Origin: Ferrimonas balearica
Lineage (GTDB): Bacteria > Pseudomonadota > Gammaproteobacteria > Enterobacterales > Shewanellaceae
Assembly (NCBI RefSeq): GCF_019802055.1
Contig: NZ_JAHVHW010000012.1
Span: forward strand, 62,001-126,000
Length of the DNA stretch: 64,000 bases
Direction: 5' to 3'
Below the pieces are notes generated by a model. The model saw only the letters and a program-made list of their open reading frames with translations. It was not told where the DNA came from and did not search any database. Shown here one piece after another: positions 9,170 to 17,088 of this stretch (within the stretch, counting starts at the first letter, position 1; each line of letters opens with the position of its first letter). Position numbers and translations under genes: made by a program.

Positions 9170-9502
9170 TTAGAACATCAGTCGTTGATTCTGCCAGATA
9201 AAGAGGCCAATCAGCAGCAGCGGCAACAGGGCCAGAAACAGGGCTGCGACCGCCTGACCCTGAGGGCCATCCTTCAAAGACTTGATGCTGAACACCACAC
9301 TCAGCAGGCAGCTGGCCACGCCACCCAGCGCAACCAGGGCGGCAGAGATGGCGGTGATCATTCCGACTTTCCCACCCATGAGTTCGGCGGCCTCTTTGCC
9401 GCCCTCAACAAAGGCGTAGGGGCCAAAAGCGAGGAAAAAGGCGATGACAAACAGGGCGTAGCCCCAGCCCGCCAGTTTCAGTTCGCGACGCAGTTCGTTC
9501 AC
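9170..9502 (-). CDS. Small membrane protein, unknown
   Basis: The product is 110 aa with three likely membrane helices (about residues 12-32, 46-70 and 82-103). It starts at a GTG preceded by AGGAG with normal spacing. There is no recognised motif. It lies downstream of the NhaC-type transporter, but a terminator separates them, so it is probably its own unit. Confidence 0.65.
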   Translation of the reverse strand: MNELRRELKLAGWGYALFVIAFFLAFGPYAFVEGGKEAAELMGGKVGMITAISAALVALGGVASCLLSVVFSIKSLKDGPQGQAVAALFLALLPLLLIGLFIWQNQRLMF

Positions 9503-9537
9503 GTGATGCTCCTATGGACAGTTCGGATTAATTGTAC

Positions 9538-9567
9538 AAAAACGGCCGCCATTGTGGGCAGCCGTTT
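9538..9567 (-). terminator. Terminator of the NhaC-type transporter gene
   Basis: On the minus strand AAACGGC-GCC pairs with GGC-GCCGTTT around a short loop, followed by T residues, 20 bp past the stop codon. Confidence 0.75.
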
Positions 9568-9585
9568 GACAAAAAGGTTCCGAAC

Positions 9586-10944
9586 TCAGTGACTTTTGCG
9601 ACCGCGCAGCAGGATGGCGCCCACAGCAAAGGCGGTCAGCAGCATGCAGTACCAGCCCTGAGCCACTACCGCCACCGGGGAGAGCGAGAAGGTCGCGGCC
9701 AGCAGCAGCGCCTGGGCACCGTAGGGGATCAGGCCCTGGATAATGCAGGCGAAGATGTCGAGAGTGGCGGCGGCACGACGCGGCGCCACTTGGTTCTGCT
9801 CCGCCAGGGAGCGGGCAACAGGCCCGGCGACAATGATGGAAACGGTGTTGTTGGCCACACAGGCATTGGTGCTGGCCACCAGTGCCCCCATGCCCAGCTC
9901 GGCAGCGGCCGCATTACCACGACGGCTCAGGCGGGCGATCAGCGCGGCCACCTTATCGGTCAGCCAGGCCAGGCCCCCCTGGGCGCTCATCAGTGCTGCC
10001 AGACCACCCACCAGCATGGAGAGGATGAAGATCTCCTGCATCTTGGCAAAGCCGCCCATCAGATCCTTACCCAGGGTCATCAGGCTGTAGTCTGCGGTAA
10101 CGAATGCGGTCAGTGCGGCCAGAACGATGCCCAGAGAAAGCACCACGAACACATTGATGCCGATCACCGCCAAAACCAGAATCGCCAGATAGGGCAGGAC
10201 CTTAACCAACTCAAACTGCTGCGGTGCCACTTCCGCCTGGCCACTGCCGGCGATGGCAAACAGCACCACGGCAATCAGCGCCGCCGGCGCGGCGATACGG
10301 ATGTTCTCACGGAACTTGTCTTTCATCTCGGCACCCTGAGTGCGGGTGGCCGCGATGGTGGTGTCGGAGATGATGGAGAGGTTGTCACCAAACATGGCGC
10401 CAGACAGCACCACACCGGCCATCAGGGCGGGATCGATGCCGGTCTGCTGGGCGATACCCAGAGCCACCGGTGCTACCGCCGCGATGGTGCCCATGGAGGT
10501 GCCCATGGCGGTGGAGATAAAGGCGCTGATCAGAAACAGGCCGGGCAGCAGCAGGGAGGCGGGGATCAGGGTCAGGCCCAGTGCCACCGTGGCGTCAACG
10601 CCACCGGTGGCGGACACCACGGCCGCAAAGCCACCAGCCAGCAGGTAGATCAGACACATGGCGATGATGTTGCTGTCGCCAATTCCCTTGATAAAGGTGT
10701 TGATGCCGCTCTCCAGCGGTTGCTGGAACTTGAGCGCGCCCAAAGTGAGTGCCAGCACGATGGCGGGCAGAATGGCGATCACCGGAGAGAGTTCATAAAA
10801 CGCGAACTCAACGCCCTGAAACGTCAGGTAGGTGCCAGTGCCAACAAACAGGACCAGAAACAGCACAAGAGGCAGCAGCGCCAGCGGAGTGGCGGCGGGT
10901 GTGTCGATTGCGGCGCTGGCCGCGCAGGCCTGGGTTTGGCTCAT
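9586..10944 (-). CDS. metT: NhaC-family transporter, probable methionine importer (MetT type)
   Basis: This is an inner-membrane carrier of 452 aa with about eleven helices and the NhaC-superfamily character (for example GVVLSGAMFGDNLSIISDTT near the middle). By fold alone it would be called a Na+/H+ antiporter. However, two adjacent MetJ operator half-sites lie 89 bp upstream of its ATG, with no other gene between. NhaC-like proteins under MetJ or SAM control are the predicted methionine transporters named MetT. I therefore favour sodium-coupled methionine uptake. The membrane family is seen, the operator is seen, and the substrate is inferred. GGAG precedes the ATG and a terminator follows the gene. 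Confidence 0.75.
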   Translation of the reverse strand: MSQTQACAASAAIDTPAATPLALLPLVLFLVLFVGTGTYLTFQGVEFAFYELSPVIAILPAIVLALTLGALKFQQPLESGINTFIKGIGDSNIIAMCLIYLLAGGFAAVVSATGGVDATVALGLTLIPASLLLPGLFLISAFISTAMGTSMGTIAAVAPVALGIAQQTGIDPALMAGVVLSGAMFGDNLSIISDTTIAATRTQGAEMKDKFRENIRIAAPAALIAVVLFAIAGSGQAEVAPQQFELVKVLPYLAILVLAVIGINVFVVLSLGIVLAALTAFVTADYSLMTLGKDLMGGFAKMQEIFILSMLVGGLAALMSAQGGLAWLTDKVAALIARLSRRGNAAAAELGMGALVASTNACVANNTVSIIVAGPVARSLAEQNQVAPRRAAATLDIFACIIQGLIPYGAQALLLAATFSLSPVAVVAQGWYCMLLTAFAVGAILLRGRKSH

Positions 10945-11032
10945 GGAAACTCTCCAACCGGCCGCGATGAGGGCTGCGGCACATTACTACATTGGCGGCG
11001 ACTGTAGTGGAATTCCAGAAGTCCGTCAATAT

Positions 11033-11048
11033 AGACGTCTAAACGTCT
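11033..11048 (-). promoter_or_regulatory. MetJ operator (two tandem met boxes)
   Basis: AGACGTCT followed directly by AAACGTCT matches the MetJ consensus AGACGTCT in 8/8 and 7/8 positions. MetJ with SAM binds such tandem 8-mers cooperatively and represses. The site lies between the divergent metT-like gene and mpl. It is closer to metT (89 bp) than to mpl (144 bp), and metT is the more sensible target. Confidence 0.85.
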
Positions 11049-11191
11049 TGCCTCCCCGCCCGATCTTTCACCGGTTTTGTGACTCTGTTCTTGGTTCCGT
11101 ACGGCCTCTATCGCTCCGCAACGGGCTCAGGTTTTGAAGCGCACAGGGCAGGGCGGTTACAATGGCGCTTTTCCGCTTATCAGGACAGTCC

Positions 11192-12559
11192 ATGCACGTT
11201 CATATTCTGGGGATCTGCGGCACCTTTATGGGGGGCCTGGCGCTGTTGGCTCGTGCCCAGGGGCACCGCGTTACCGGCTCTGACGCCAACGTCTATCCGC
11301 CAATGAGCACCCAGTTGCAGGAGCAGGGCATTGAGCTTATCGAGGGATACGATCCGTCCCAGCTGAATCCCGAACCGGATCTGGTGGTGATCGGCAACGC
11401 CATGAGCCGGGGTAACCCCTGCGTCGAGGCGGTGCTGGAGCGGGGCATGGCGTACACCTCCGGCCCCCAGTTCCTGTGTGACCATGTGCTGCCGGGCCGC
11501 TGGGTTCTGGCGGTGTCCGGCACCCACGGCAAAACCACGACAGCGTCGATGCTGGCCTGGTTGCTGGAAGACAATCAACTGGCGCCCGGCTTCCTGATTG
11601 GCGGCGTTCCTCAGGAGTTTGGTGTTTCAGCCCGGATGGGAGACACCCCCTTCTTCGTCGTGGAAGCGGACGAGTACGACAGCGCCTTTTTCGACAAACG
11701 CTCCAAGTTCGTTCACTACCGTCCCCGCACTCTGCTGATCAACAACCTTGAGTTTGATCATGCCGACATCTTCGACTCCCTGGCGGATATCCAGCGTCAG
11801 TTCCACCATCTGGTGCGCACCGTACCCGGTTCCGGCCAGGTGATCTGGCCCCAGCATGATGCTGCGGTTGCCGAAGTGCTTGCCCGGGGCTGCTGGAGCG
11901 AACAGATGGTGATCGGCCCGGCAGGCTGGCATGCCCGCAAGCTCAGGGAGGATGGCAGTCAGTTCGAGGTGCTGCTGGCGGATGAGCCTCTGGGTACCGT
12001 CAACTGGAACCTGATGGGCGATCACAATATCGACAATGCGCTGGGGGCTCTGGCGGCGGCCCGCCATGTGGGAGTTCGTCCCGCCGATGGCATCGCCTCC
12101 CTGGCGCGCTTTGCCGGACCCAAGCGGCGCATGGAGCTGCGTGGCGAGGCGGCGGGTGTGGCGCTGTATGACGATTTTGCCCACCACCCGACGGCGATCG
12201 CGACCACGCTGTCCGGCCTGCGCGCCCGACTGGGCAGCGACAGACGCATCCTGGCGGTGCTGGAGCCACGTTCCAACACCATGAAGCAGGGGGTGCATCA
12301 AGGCACTCTGGCAGCCTCTCTGGAGGCGGCGGATTGTGCCTACGTGTTCGAGCCTCAGGGGCTGGGCTGGGATATCGGCAGCGCGATGGCCGAAGCGCCG
12401 GTGCCGGTACAGGTGAGCGATTCGGTCGAGGGGCTGATCGACGCCATTGTCGGCGAAGCTCAGCCGGGAGATACCATACTGGTGATGAGCAATGGCGGCT
12501 TTGAAGGGATCCACACCCGCCTGCTGGCAGCCTTGGAGCGCAACCATGACAAAGCGTGA
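11192..12559 (+). CDS. mpl: UDP-N-acetylmuramate:L-Ala-gamma-D-Glu-meso-DAP ligase
   Basis: The cytoplasmic recycling ligase rejoins tripeptide freed from old peptidoglycan to UDP-MurNAc. The N-terminus [12 protein letters not shown] and the block [13 protein letters not shown] are nearly as in E. coli Mpl. The ATP loop GTHGKTTT is at residues 110-117, and YDDFAHHP is in the C-terminal part. The start at 11192 (MHVHILG) has AGGAC upstream; the longer frame from 11162 adds ten unlikely residues. The length is 455 aa. The end overlaps ubiX by 14 bp, so mpl, ubiX and hpt form an overlapping operon. Confidence 0.97.
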   Translation: MHVHILGICGTFMGGLALLARAQGHRVTGSDANVYPPMSTQLQEQGIELIEGYDPSQLNPEPDLVVIGNAMSRGNPCVEAVLERGMAYTSGPQFLCDHVLPGRWVLAVSGTHGKTTTASMLAWLLEDNQLAPGFLIGGVPQEFGVSARMGDTPFFVVEADEYDSAFFDKRSKFVHYRPRTLLINNLEFDHADIFDSLADIQRQFHHLVRTVPGSGQVIWPQHDAAVAEVLARGCWSEQMVIGPAGWHARKLREDGSQFEVLLADEPLGTVNWNLMGDHNIDNALGALAAARHVGVRPADGIASLARFAGPKRRMELRGEAAGVALYDDFAHHPTAIATTLSGLRARLGSDRRILAVLEPRSNTMKQGVHQGTLAASLEAADCAYVFEPQGLGWDIGSAMAEAPVPVQVSDSVEGLIDAIVGEAQPGDTILVMSNGGFEGIHTRLLAALERNHDKA

Positions 12560-13199
12560 GCAAGCCATCACTTTGGCCTTTACCGGCGCCTCCGGTGCCC
12601 CATATGGGCTGCGCCTGCTGGACTGTTTGTTACAATCCGGCCTCCAGGTGCATCTGATGGTCTCCGCCGCAGCCCGAGTGGTGCTGATGGAGGAGGAGGG
12701 GATAAGCCTGCCGGGTAACCCCAAGGCCTGTGAAGCGTTTCTCAGCGAACGCTACAACGCCCGGCCGGGACAGCTTCGGGTGTATGGCAAAGAGGAGTGG
12801 TTCTCGCCAGTGGCATCCGGATCCGGTGCGCCCAGGCGGATGGTGATCTGCCCCTGCTCCACCGGCACCCTGGCGGCGGTGGCCACCGGGATGAGCAACA
12901 ACCTGATTGAGCGTGCTGCCGATGTGGTGTTGAAGGAGCGGGGACAGCTGATCCTCGTGCCGAGGGAGACCCCCTTCAACGCCATCCATCTGGAACACAT
13001 GCTGAAGCTGACCCAACTGGGTGCCACGGTGATGCCGGCGGCCCCCGGTTTCTACCATCGGCCGACCTCCATTGAGGACCTGGTGGACTTTATGGTGGCC
13101 AGAATGCTGGACCACCTCCAGATTGAACATCGACTGATGACCCGCTGGGGTTACGGTCCAAACTCTGACTCAAATAACGGCAATCAAGACCATGAGTGA
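12546..13199 (+). CDS. ubiX: Flavin prenyltransferase UbiX
   Basis: UbiX makes the prenylated FMN cofactor used by the UbiD decarboxylase in ubiquinone synthesis. GASGAPYG (residues 14-21) binds the flavin phosphate, and the stretch [20 protein letters not shown] is typical. The C-terminal block [12 protein letters not shown] also matches. The start at 12546 gives 217 aa, a little longer than E. coli because of the C-terminal tail. It overlaps mpl by 14 bp upstream and hpt by 8 bp downstream. Together with ubiH and ubiI later in the window it belongs to quinone synthesis. Confidence 0.95.
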   Translation: MTKREQAITLAFTGASGAPYGLRLLDCLLQSGLQVHLMVSAAARVVLMEEEGISLPGNPKACEAFLSERYNARPGQLRVYGKEEWFSPVASGSGAPRRMVICPCSTGTLAAVATGMSNNLIERAADVVLKERGQLILVPRETPFNAIHLEHMLKLTQLGATVMPAAPGFYHRPTSIEDLVDFMVARMLDHLQIEHRLMTRWGYGPNSDSNNGNQDHE

Positions 13200-13734
13200 A
13201 CTGAAGAAGCACAGTCTGAAGGAGATGATCTCCGAGGACCAGATCAACGCCATCCTCGATAAGTTGGCAGAGCAGATCAACCGAGATTACGCCGATGTGG
13301 ATAACCTGCTGCTGGTGGGTCTGCTGAAGGGCTCCGTGGTCTTTATGACTGACCTAGCCCGCCGTCTGAAGGGCGACATCCGCTTCGACTTCATGACCGC
13401 CTCTTCCTACGGCAACAGCACCGAGTCTTCCGGTGAGGTTAAGATCGTGATGGACCTGGCCAACAACATCCATGGTCGCCATGTGATGCTGGTGGAAGAC
13501 ATCATCGATACCGGTCGTACCCTGGCGAAAACCCGTGAGCTGCTGATGACCCGCGAGCCGGCCAGCCTGAAGATCTGTACTTTCCTGGACAAGCCGGAGC
13601 GCCGTGTTGCCAATGTGCCGGTGGACTATGTGGGCATCCAGATCCCCGATGAGTTCGTTGTGGGTTATGGCCTGGATTACGCCGAGCGTTACCGCCAGCT
13701 GCCCTACATCGCTACCGTCGTTCACGAAGAGTGA
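13192..13734 (+). CDS. hpt: Hypoxanthine phosphoribosyltransferase
   Basis: This purine salvage enzyme joins hypoxanthine or guanine to PRPP. The PRPP motif [11 protein letters not shown] is at residues 101-111, and the flexible-loop SSYGNST is at 71-77. At 180 aa it has the family's length. It is translated from within the end of ubiX (8-bp overlap) and ends at a good terminator. Confidence 0.96.
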   Translation: MSELKKHSLKEMISEDQINAILDKLAEQINRDYADVDNLLLVGLLKGSVVFMTDLARRLKGDIRFDFMTASSYGNSTESSGEVKIVMDLANNIHGRHVMLVEDIIDTGRTLAKTRELLMTREPASLKICTFLDKPERRVANVPVDYVGIQIPDEFVVGYGLDYAERYRQLPYIATVVHEE

Positions 13735-13740
13735 TCACGA

Positions 13741-13765
13741 AAAAGGCGCCGTAAGGCGCCTTTTT
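13741..13765 (+). terminator. Terminator of the mpl-ubiX-hpt operon
   Basis: AAGGCGCC, a short loop, GGCGCCTT and T5 lie just after the hpt stop codon. Confidence 0.85.
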
Positions 13766-13788
13766 GCTGTTCCGGTTACCCGGAATGG

Positions 13789-13914
13789 TTACTCCCCGTC
13801 GTTGACCGGGGTCTGCAGGGCGGATTCCAGCAGTTCCACCAGAGCGGCGCCGAGATCGCCGTCGCGCCAGTGGGTGTCATCGCCCTGATTGTGGGGGATC
13901 TGTGGCTCAGTCAT
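13789..13914 (-). CDS. Small protein (41 aa), paralogue of the next ORF
   Basis: The ORF encodes 41 aa with a core WRDGDLGAALVELLESALQ (residues 16-34). GAGAGGA lies 6 nt before the ATG. The neighbouring ORF at 14002-14136 encodes a clearly related peptide (W-R-D-G-x-L-G-x-x-L-V-x-L-L-E-x-A-x-Q-x-P-x-N-x-x-E). Two related frames side by side, each with its own ribosome site, argue that both are real genes. The protein is acidic with a likely amphipathic helix, no signal peptide and no known family. It converges on hpt across the hpt terminator. Confidence 0.7.
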   Translation of the reverse strand: MTEPQIPHNQGDDTHWRDGDLGAALVELLESALQTPVNDGE

Positions 13915-14001
13915 GCGGGTCCTCTCAATGCGTTTTACCGCGTCCGGGGTTGAGCCGACAGGTTAGGCAATGGCCCCGATTCCGCTCCATTCGACTTTGG
14001 T

Positions 14002-14136
14002 CTAACCTTGCGATTCCGAGTTGTCCGGATCCTGGTACGCTTCCTCCAGCAGATCCACCAGCTGCTGACCCAACTGGCCATCGCGCCAATCTGAAGGCGC
14101 CTCCGCCTGCTCCTGTTTTCGGTTCACTTCTGCCAT
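14002..14136 (-). CDS. Small protein (44 aa), paralogue of the previous ORF
   Basis: The ORF encodes 44 aa, starting MAEVNRKQEQ and continuing with the shared core WRDGQLGQQLVDLLEEAYQ (residues 17-35), with an acidic tail. A near-perfect GGAGGTGA sits 3 nt before the ATG. Weak promoter-like elements TTGCTC and TGATAC with an 18-nt spacer lie about 40-60 bp upstream. The pair is divergent from asd and probably cotranscribed. The function is unknown; a small binding or adaptor protein is possible, but nothing in the sequence decides it. Confidence 0.75.
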   Translation of the reverse strand: MAEVNRKQEQAEAPSDWRDGQLGQQLVDLLEEAYQDPDNSESQG

Positions 14137-14357
14137 GGGTCACCTCCAAACAACATTGCTTCTTTCTGTGTATCACCAGAGTTGGAAACTATCGAGCAAT
14201 AAATGTACTGGTCCGGCCTTTTGAGCCCCATTAAAGCTGGGTTATCGCCACCCTTGGCCCAGGTTATAACTCAGACAACTCGCGGCTTTTTCCAGCGCGC
14301 TCTTACGGTTAGAGTAGGGGGCCGCAGTGCGAGATGGTTGATGAAGGAGAGCAGGGC

Positions 14358-15458
14358 ATGATGAAAGTGGGATTGGTTGGATGGCGTGGAATGGTAGGGT
14401 CCGTGCTGATGCAGCGGATGCAGGAGGAGGGCGACTTTGCGTTGATCGCTCCGACCTTCTTCACCACATCACAGGTTGGCGTTTCCGGCCCCCACGGCGA
14501 CCCGCTTAAAGACGCCTATGACCTCGACGCGCTCGCGGAGCAGGCGGTGATCCTGACCTGCCAGGGCGGCGACTACACCAAGGCGGTGTATCACTCGCTC
14601 CGGGAGAAGGGGTGGCAGGGGTATTGGATTGATGCCGCCTCTGCCCTGCGCATGGACGACGACGCGGTGATCGTACTGGACCCGGTTAACCGAGCGGTGA
14701 TCGACGATGCCCTGGCACGGGGGCAGCGTACCTTCGTCGGCGGCAACTGCACCGTCTCCCTCCTGCTGATGGCTCTGGGGGGGCTGCTGGAGGAGGACCT
14801 GATTGAATGGGTCAGTCCGATGACCTATCAGGCCGCGTCCGGTGCCGGAGCCCGGAATATGAAGGAGCTGATTCAGCAGATGGGCGCATTGCATGACAGC
14901 GTGGCCGCGGAACTGTCCGATCCGGCCAGTGCCATTCTCGACATCGACCGCACCATTACCGAAACCCTCGCCAGCGATGCGTTCCCCAAAGCGCAATTCG
15001 GGGCACCGCTGGCGGGCAGTCTGATCCCCTGGATCGACAGCGCGTTGCCCAGTGGTCAGAGCCGGGAAGAGTGGAAGGCTCAGGTGGAAGCCAACAAGAT
15101 TCTCGGCCACCCGGAGGGGCATGTGCCGATTGATGGCATCTGTGTACGAGTCGGAGCGATGCGCTGTCACAGCCAGGCGCTGACCATCAAGCTTCGCCAG
15201 GACCTGCCCATCGAGGTGATTGAGCAGAAGCTGGCGGCTCACAACCCCTGGGTCAAGGTGATCCCCAATGACCGGGATCTCAGCATCTCTGAGCTGTCCC
15301 CGGCAAAGGTGACGGGCACCCTGAGCGTGCCGATTGGCCGGTTACGCAAACTGAATATGGGGCCGGAATACCTGGCGGCGTTCACTTTGGGTGATCAGTT
15401 GCTGTGGGGAGCGGCGGAGCCGTTACGTCGGATGTTACGAATTCTCGTAGTGCAATGA
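14358..15458 (+). CDS. asd: Aspartate-semialdehyde dehydrogenase
   Basis: The NADPH-dependent enzyme reduces aspartyl phosphate to aspartate semialdehyde, the branch point to lysine/DAP, threonine and methionine. [15 protein letters not shown] (residues 7-21) is the nucleotide site, Cys131 in [10 protein letters not shown] is the nucleophile, and MRCHSQA carries the substrate-binding histidine. The closest resemblance is to the E. coli type. AAGGAG is 9 nt before the ATG at 14358; the frame opens at 14334 without a ribosome site. The length is 366 aa. No lysine riboswitch was found in the 220-bp leader. A terminator follows. Confidence 0.97.
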   Translation: MMKVGLVGWRGMVGSVLMQRMQEEGDFALIAPTFFTTSQVGVSGPHGDPLKDAYDLDALAEQAVILTCQGGDYTKAVYHSLREKGWQGYWIDAASALRMDDDAVIVLDPVNRAVIDDALARGQRTFVGGNCTVSLLLMALGGLLEEDLIEWVSPMTYQAASGAGARNMKELIQQMGALHDSVAAELSDPASAILDIDRTITETLASDAFPKAQFGAPLAGSLIPWIDSALPSGQSREEWKAQVEANKILGHPEGHVPIDGICVRVGAMRCHSQALTIKLRQDLPIEVIEQKLAAHNPWVKVIPNDRDLSISELSPAKVTGTLSVPIGRLRKLNMGPEYLAAFTLGDQLLWGAAEPLRRMLRILVVQ

Positions 15459-15476
15459 CGCAAATTTGGAATCAGA

Positions 15477-15501
15477 GGGAGCTAAAATAGCTCCCTTTTT
15501 T
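15477..15501 (+). terminator. Terminator after asd
   Basis: GGGAGCT and AGCTCCC around a 5-nt loop are followed by T6. Confidence 0.9.
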
Positions 15502-15626
15502 GTGCATTAGCTCCAATTTTGACATTTTGTCCCGGTTATAAAAGAAAAAATTAGGCCCATAGCACAGTTGTGTTAAGAAACCGGACGTAGAGTGTGGTCA
15601 CTGATAACGGCGTTAAGGCAATCCTC

Positions 15627-16394
15627 ATGCATACTGTGTCGGCCATGGAGGCCAGCGGCACGTCCAGCTGGAGTTCTCCCACTCAAACCCGTTTCCGGCA
15701 ACGGGACCAAGTGCTTATCCGCCTGGCGGAGCAGCTCATCCGTGACCAGGGTCTGGTCTCTTTCCGATTCTCTGAATTGGCCCCTCTGGCTGGATGCAGC
15801 GCGGGTACGCTTTATAAACACTTCTCCAGCAAGGAAGATCTGCTGGTGGCCATCTTTGCCCGCCACGTAGAGCAGATGGTGGAGCGTCAGCCTCACTTCA
15901 TGACCAGCCAGCTGAGCTTCGCTGAGCGCTGGGTTGCCATGCACCTGTGTGCCGTTGTTGCCGTAAATCGTTCTGCCTGGACCCTGGGCTTCAACACCCT
16001 GGGTGGCGCCCCCAAAGTGGTTGAGCGTGCCAGCGAATACCGGGTTCAGGAGCTGAAGATGTACCTGGAGCAGTTCTACACCGCGATTCTGCGAGTGGTT
16101 GAAGGTGCGCGCATCCAGGGTGAACTGAACGCGACCGATGAAGAGGTGAAAACCCTTCATGCCATGATGGCCTGCTTCCAACGCGGCGCCTCCGGGGTGA
16201 TTCACAACCCGCTGATGAGCAACGCCGTAAAGCAGCTGGATACCCGTGAAATCTTCTCCGCTTTTGCGATTCTGGTTGGCACCCTCAACTGGCAACGACC
16301 GCTGCAGGAAGATTCCTACCAGCGGATCATCGCTGAGGTGGAGCACCAGCTCTCCGCCAGTGAAGAGGATCAGGCCATGGTCGCCGCGTTCTAA
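15627..16394 (+). CDS. TetR-family transcriptional regulator
   Basis: The N-terminal helix-turn-helix reads FRFSELAPLAGCSAGTLYKH at about residues 47-66, followed by FSSKEDLLVAIF, the usual TetR end of the DNA-binding domain. The C-terminal ligand domain is unassigned, so the inducer is unknown. An in-frame GTG at 15594 would add 11 residues; the ATG at 15627 has AAGG at about 9 nt and is preferred (255 aa). The stop overlaps the converging SieB-like gene by 4 bp. No obvious target operon lies beside it. Confidence 0.85.
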   Translation: MHTVSAMEASGTSSWSSPTQTRFRQRDQVLIRLAEQLIRDQGLVSFRFSELAPLAGCSAGTLYKHFSSKEDLLVAIFARHVEQMVERQPHFMTSQLSFAERWVAMHLCAVVAVNRSAWTLGFNTLGGAPKVVERASEYRVQELKMYLEQFYTAILRVVEGARIQGELNATDEEVKTLHAMMACFQRGASGVIHNPLMSNAVKQLDTREIFSAFAILVGTLNWQRPLQEDSYQRIIAEVEHQLSASEEDQAMVAAF

Positions 16395-16999
16395 GCGGCG
16401 TGTCGCCGGCCTCGCGCCAGGCTATTGGCAAACTCCGGACGGGCGGCCAGCAGGGCCGCCCGTTGCGTTTCAGAGGGAGAGCCCTCCGGGATGCTGAGGC
16501 GCTGCCGGTTCAGTTGCGAGCGCGCAACGGCGGCAATCTTCATGGTGGCCACCGGCCCCTCAATCGCGTAATGCTCTACGCCACCAACCTGCTCCAGAAC
16601 GCCCGTCTGCTTCAACTCCTCCACCGCCGGATGGTTCAGCGGCATGGAGACCAGAGATTTCCCCTGCAGAAAGAACTCCCGCAGCACTGCCCGCTCTGAG
16701 CTGTCCAAAACCGTCAGCTTGTCGGTGATTTGCTGTCTGCGCTGCACCATCTGCTGACGGCCCAGCAGTTCACCAAAGCCGATCCGCAGAGCCCAGGCCA
16801 ACAGGTAGGTGGCGCTCAATACCACGCCCAGCCCCAGAGTGAATCCGTTATTGGACACCCAATCCTTGAGGTAGAGGGATTGCAGGGAGGAGAGCGGCAA
16901 CCACAGCAGCGCCAGGCAGGCGAGCAGAGTCCAAAGTGCCAATTGGCCAAGCAAGGGGCCGACAGGCAGTTGTCTTAATAGGGCAAGGAGTTGGGCCAT
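16391..16999 (-). CDS. SieB-like (superinfection exclusion B family) membrane protein
   Basis: Two N-terminal membrane helices (about residues 17-37 and 50-70) are followed by a cytoplasmic part. The part LDSSERAVLREFFLQGKSLV, then MPLNHPAVEELKQTGVLEQV, matches my memory of the SieB domain (PF14163). Phage P22 SieB aborts infection by certain lambdoid phages. Chromosomal relatives are widespread and mostly uncharacterised, so a defence role is inference. The start at 16999 (MAQLL) has GGAG at 6 nt. The length is 202 aa, and the C-terminal tail is basic. Confidence 0.7.
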   Translation of the reverse strand: MAQLLALLRQLPVGPLLGQLALWTLLACLALLWLPLSSLQSLYLKDWVSNNGFTLGLGVVLSATYLLAWALRIGFGELLGRQQMVQRRQQITDKLTVLDSSERAVLREFFLQGKSLVSMPLNHPAVEELKQTGVLEQVGGVEHYAIEGPVATMKIAAVARSQLNRQRLSIPEGSPSETQRAALLAARPEFANSLARGRRHAA

Positions 17000-17088
17000 T
17001 GGCGCTCCAGAACGACAGAAATTCGTCACATTCCAGTTGGAACAGTGGGATAAGCAAGCATGATGCCATCGGCAGTAGCCGATGGCGA

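Noticed and set aside
14137-14357. Lysine riboswitch before asd
   Set aside because: None of the conserved L-box stretches could be found in the 220 bp.
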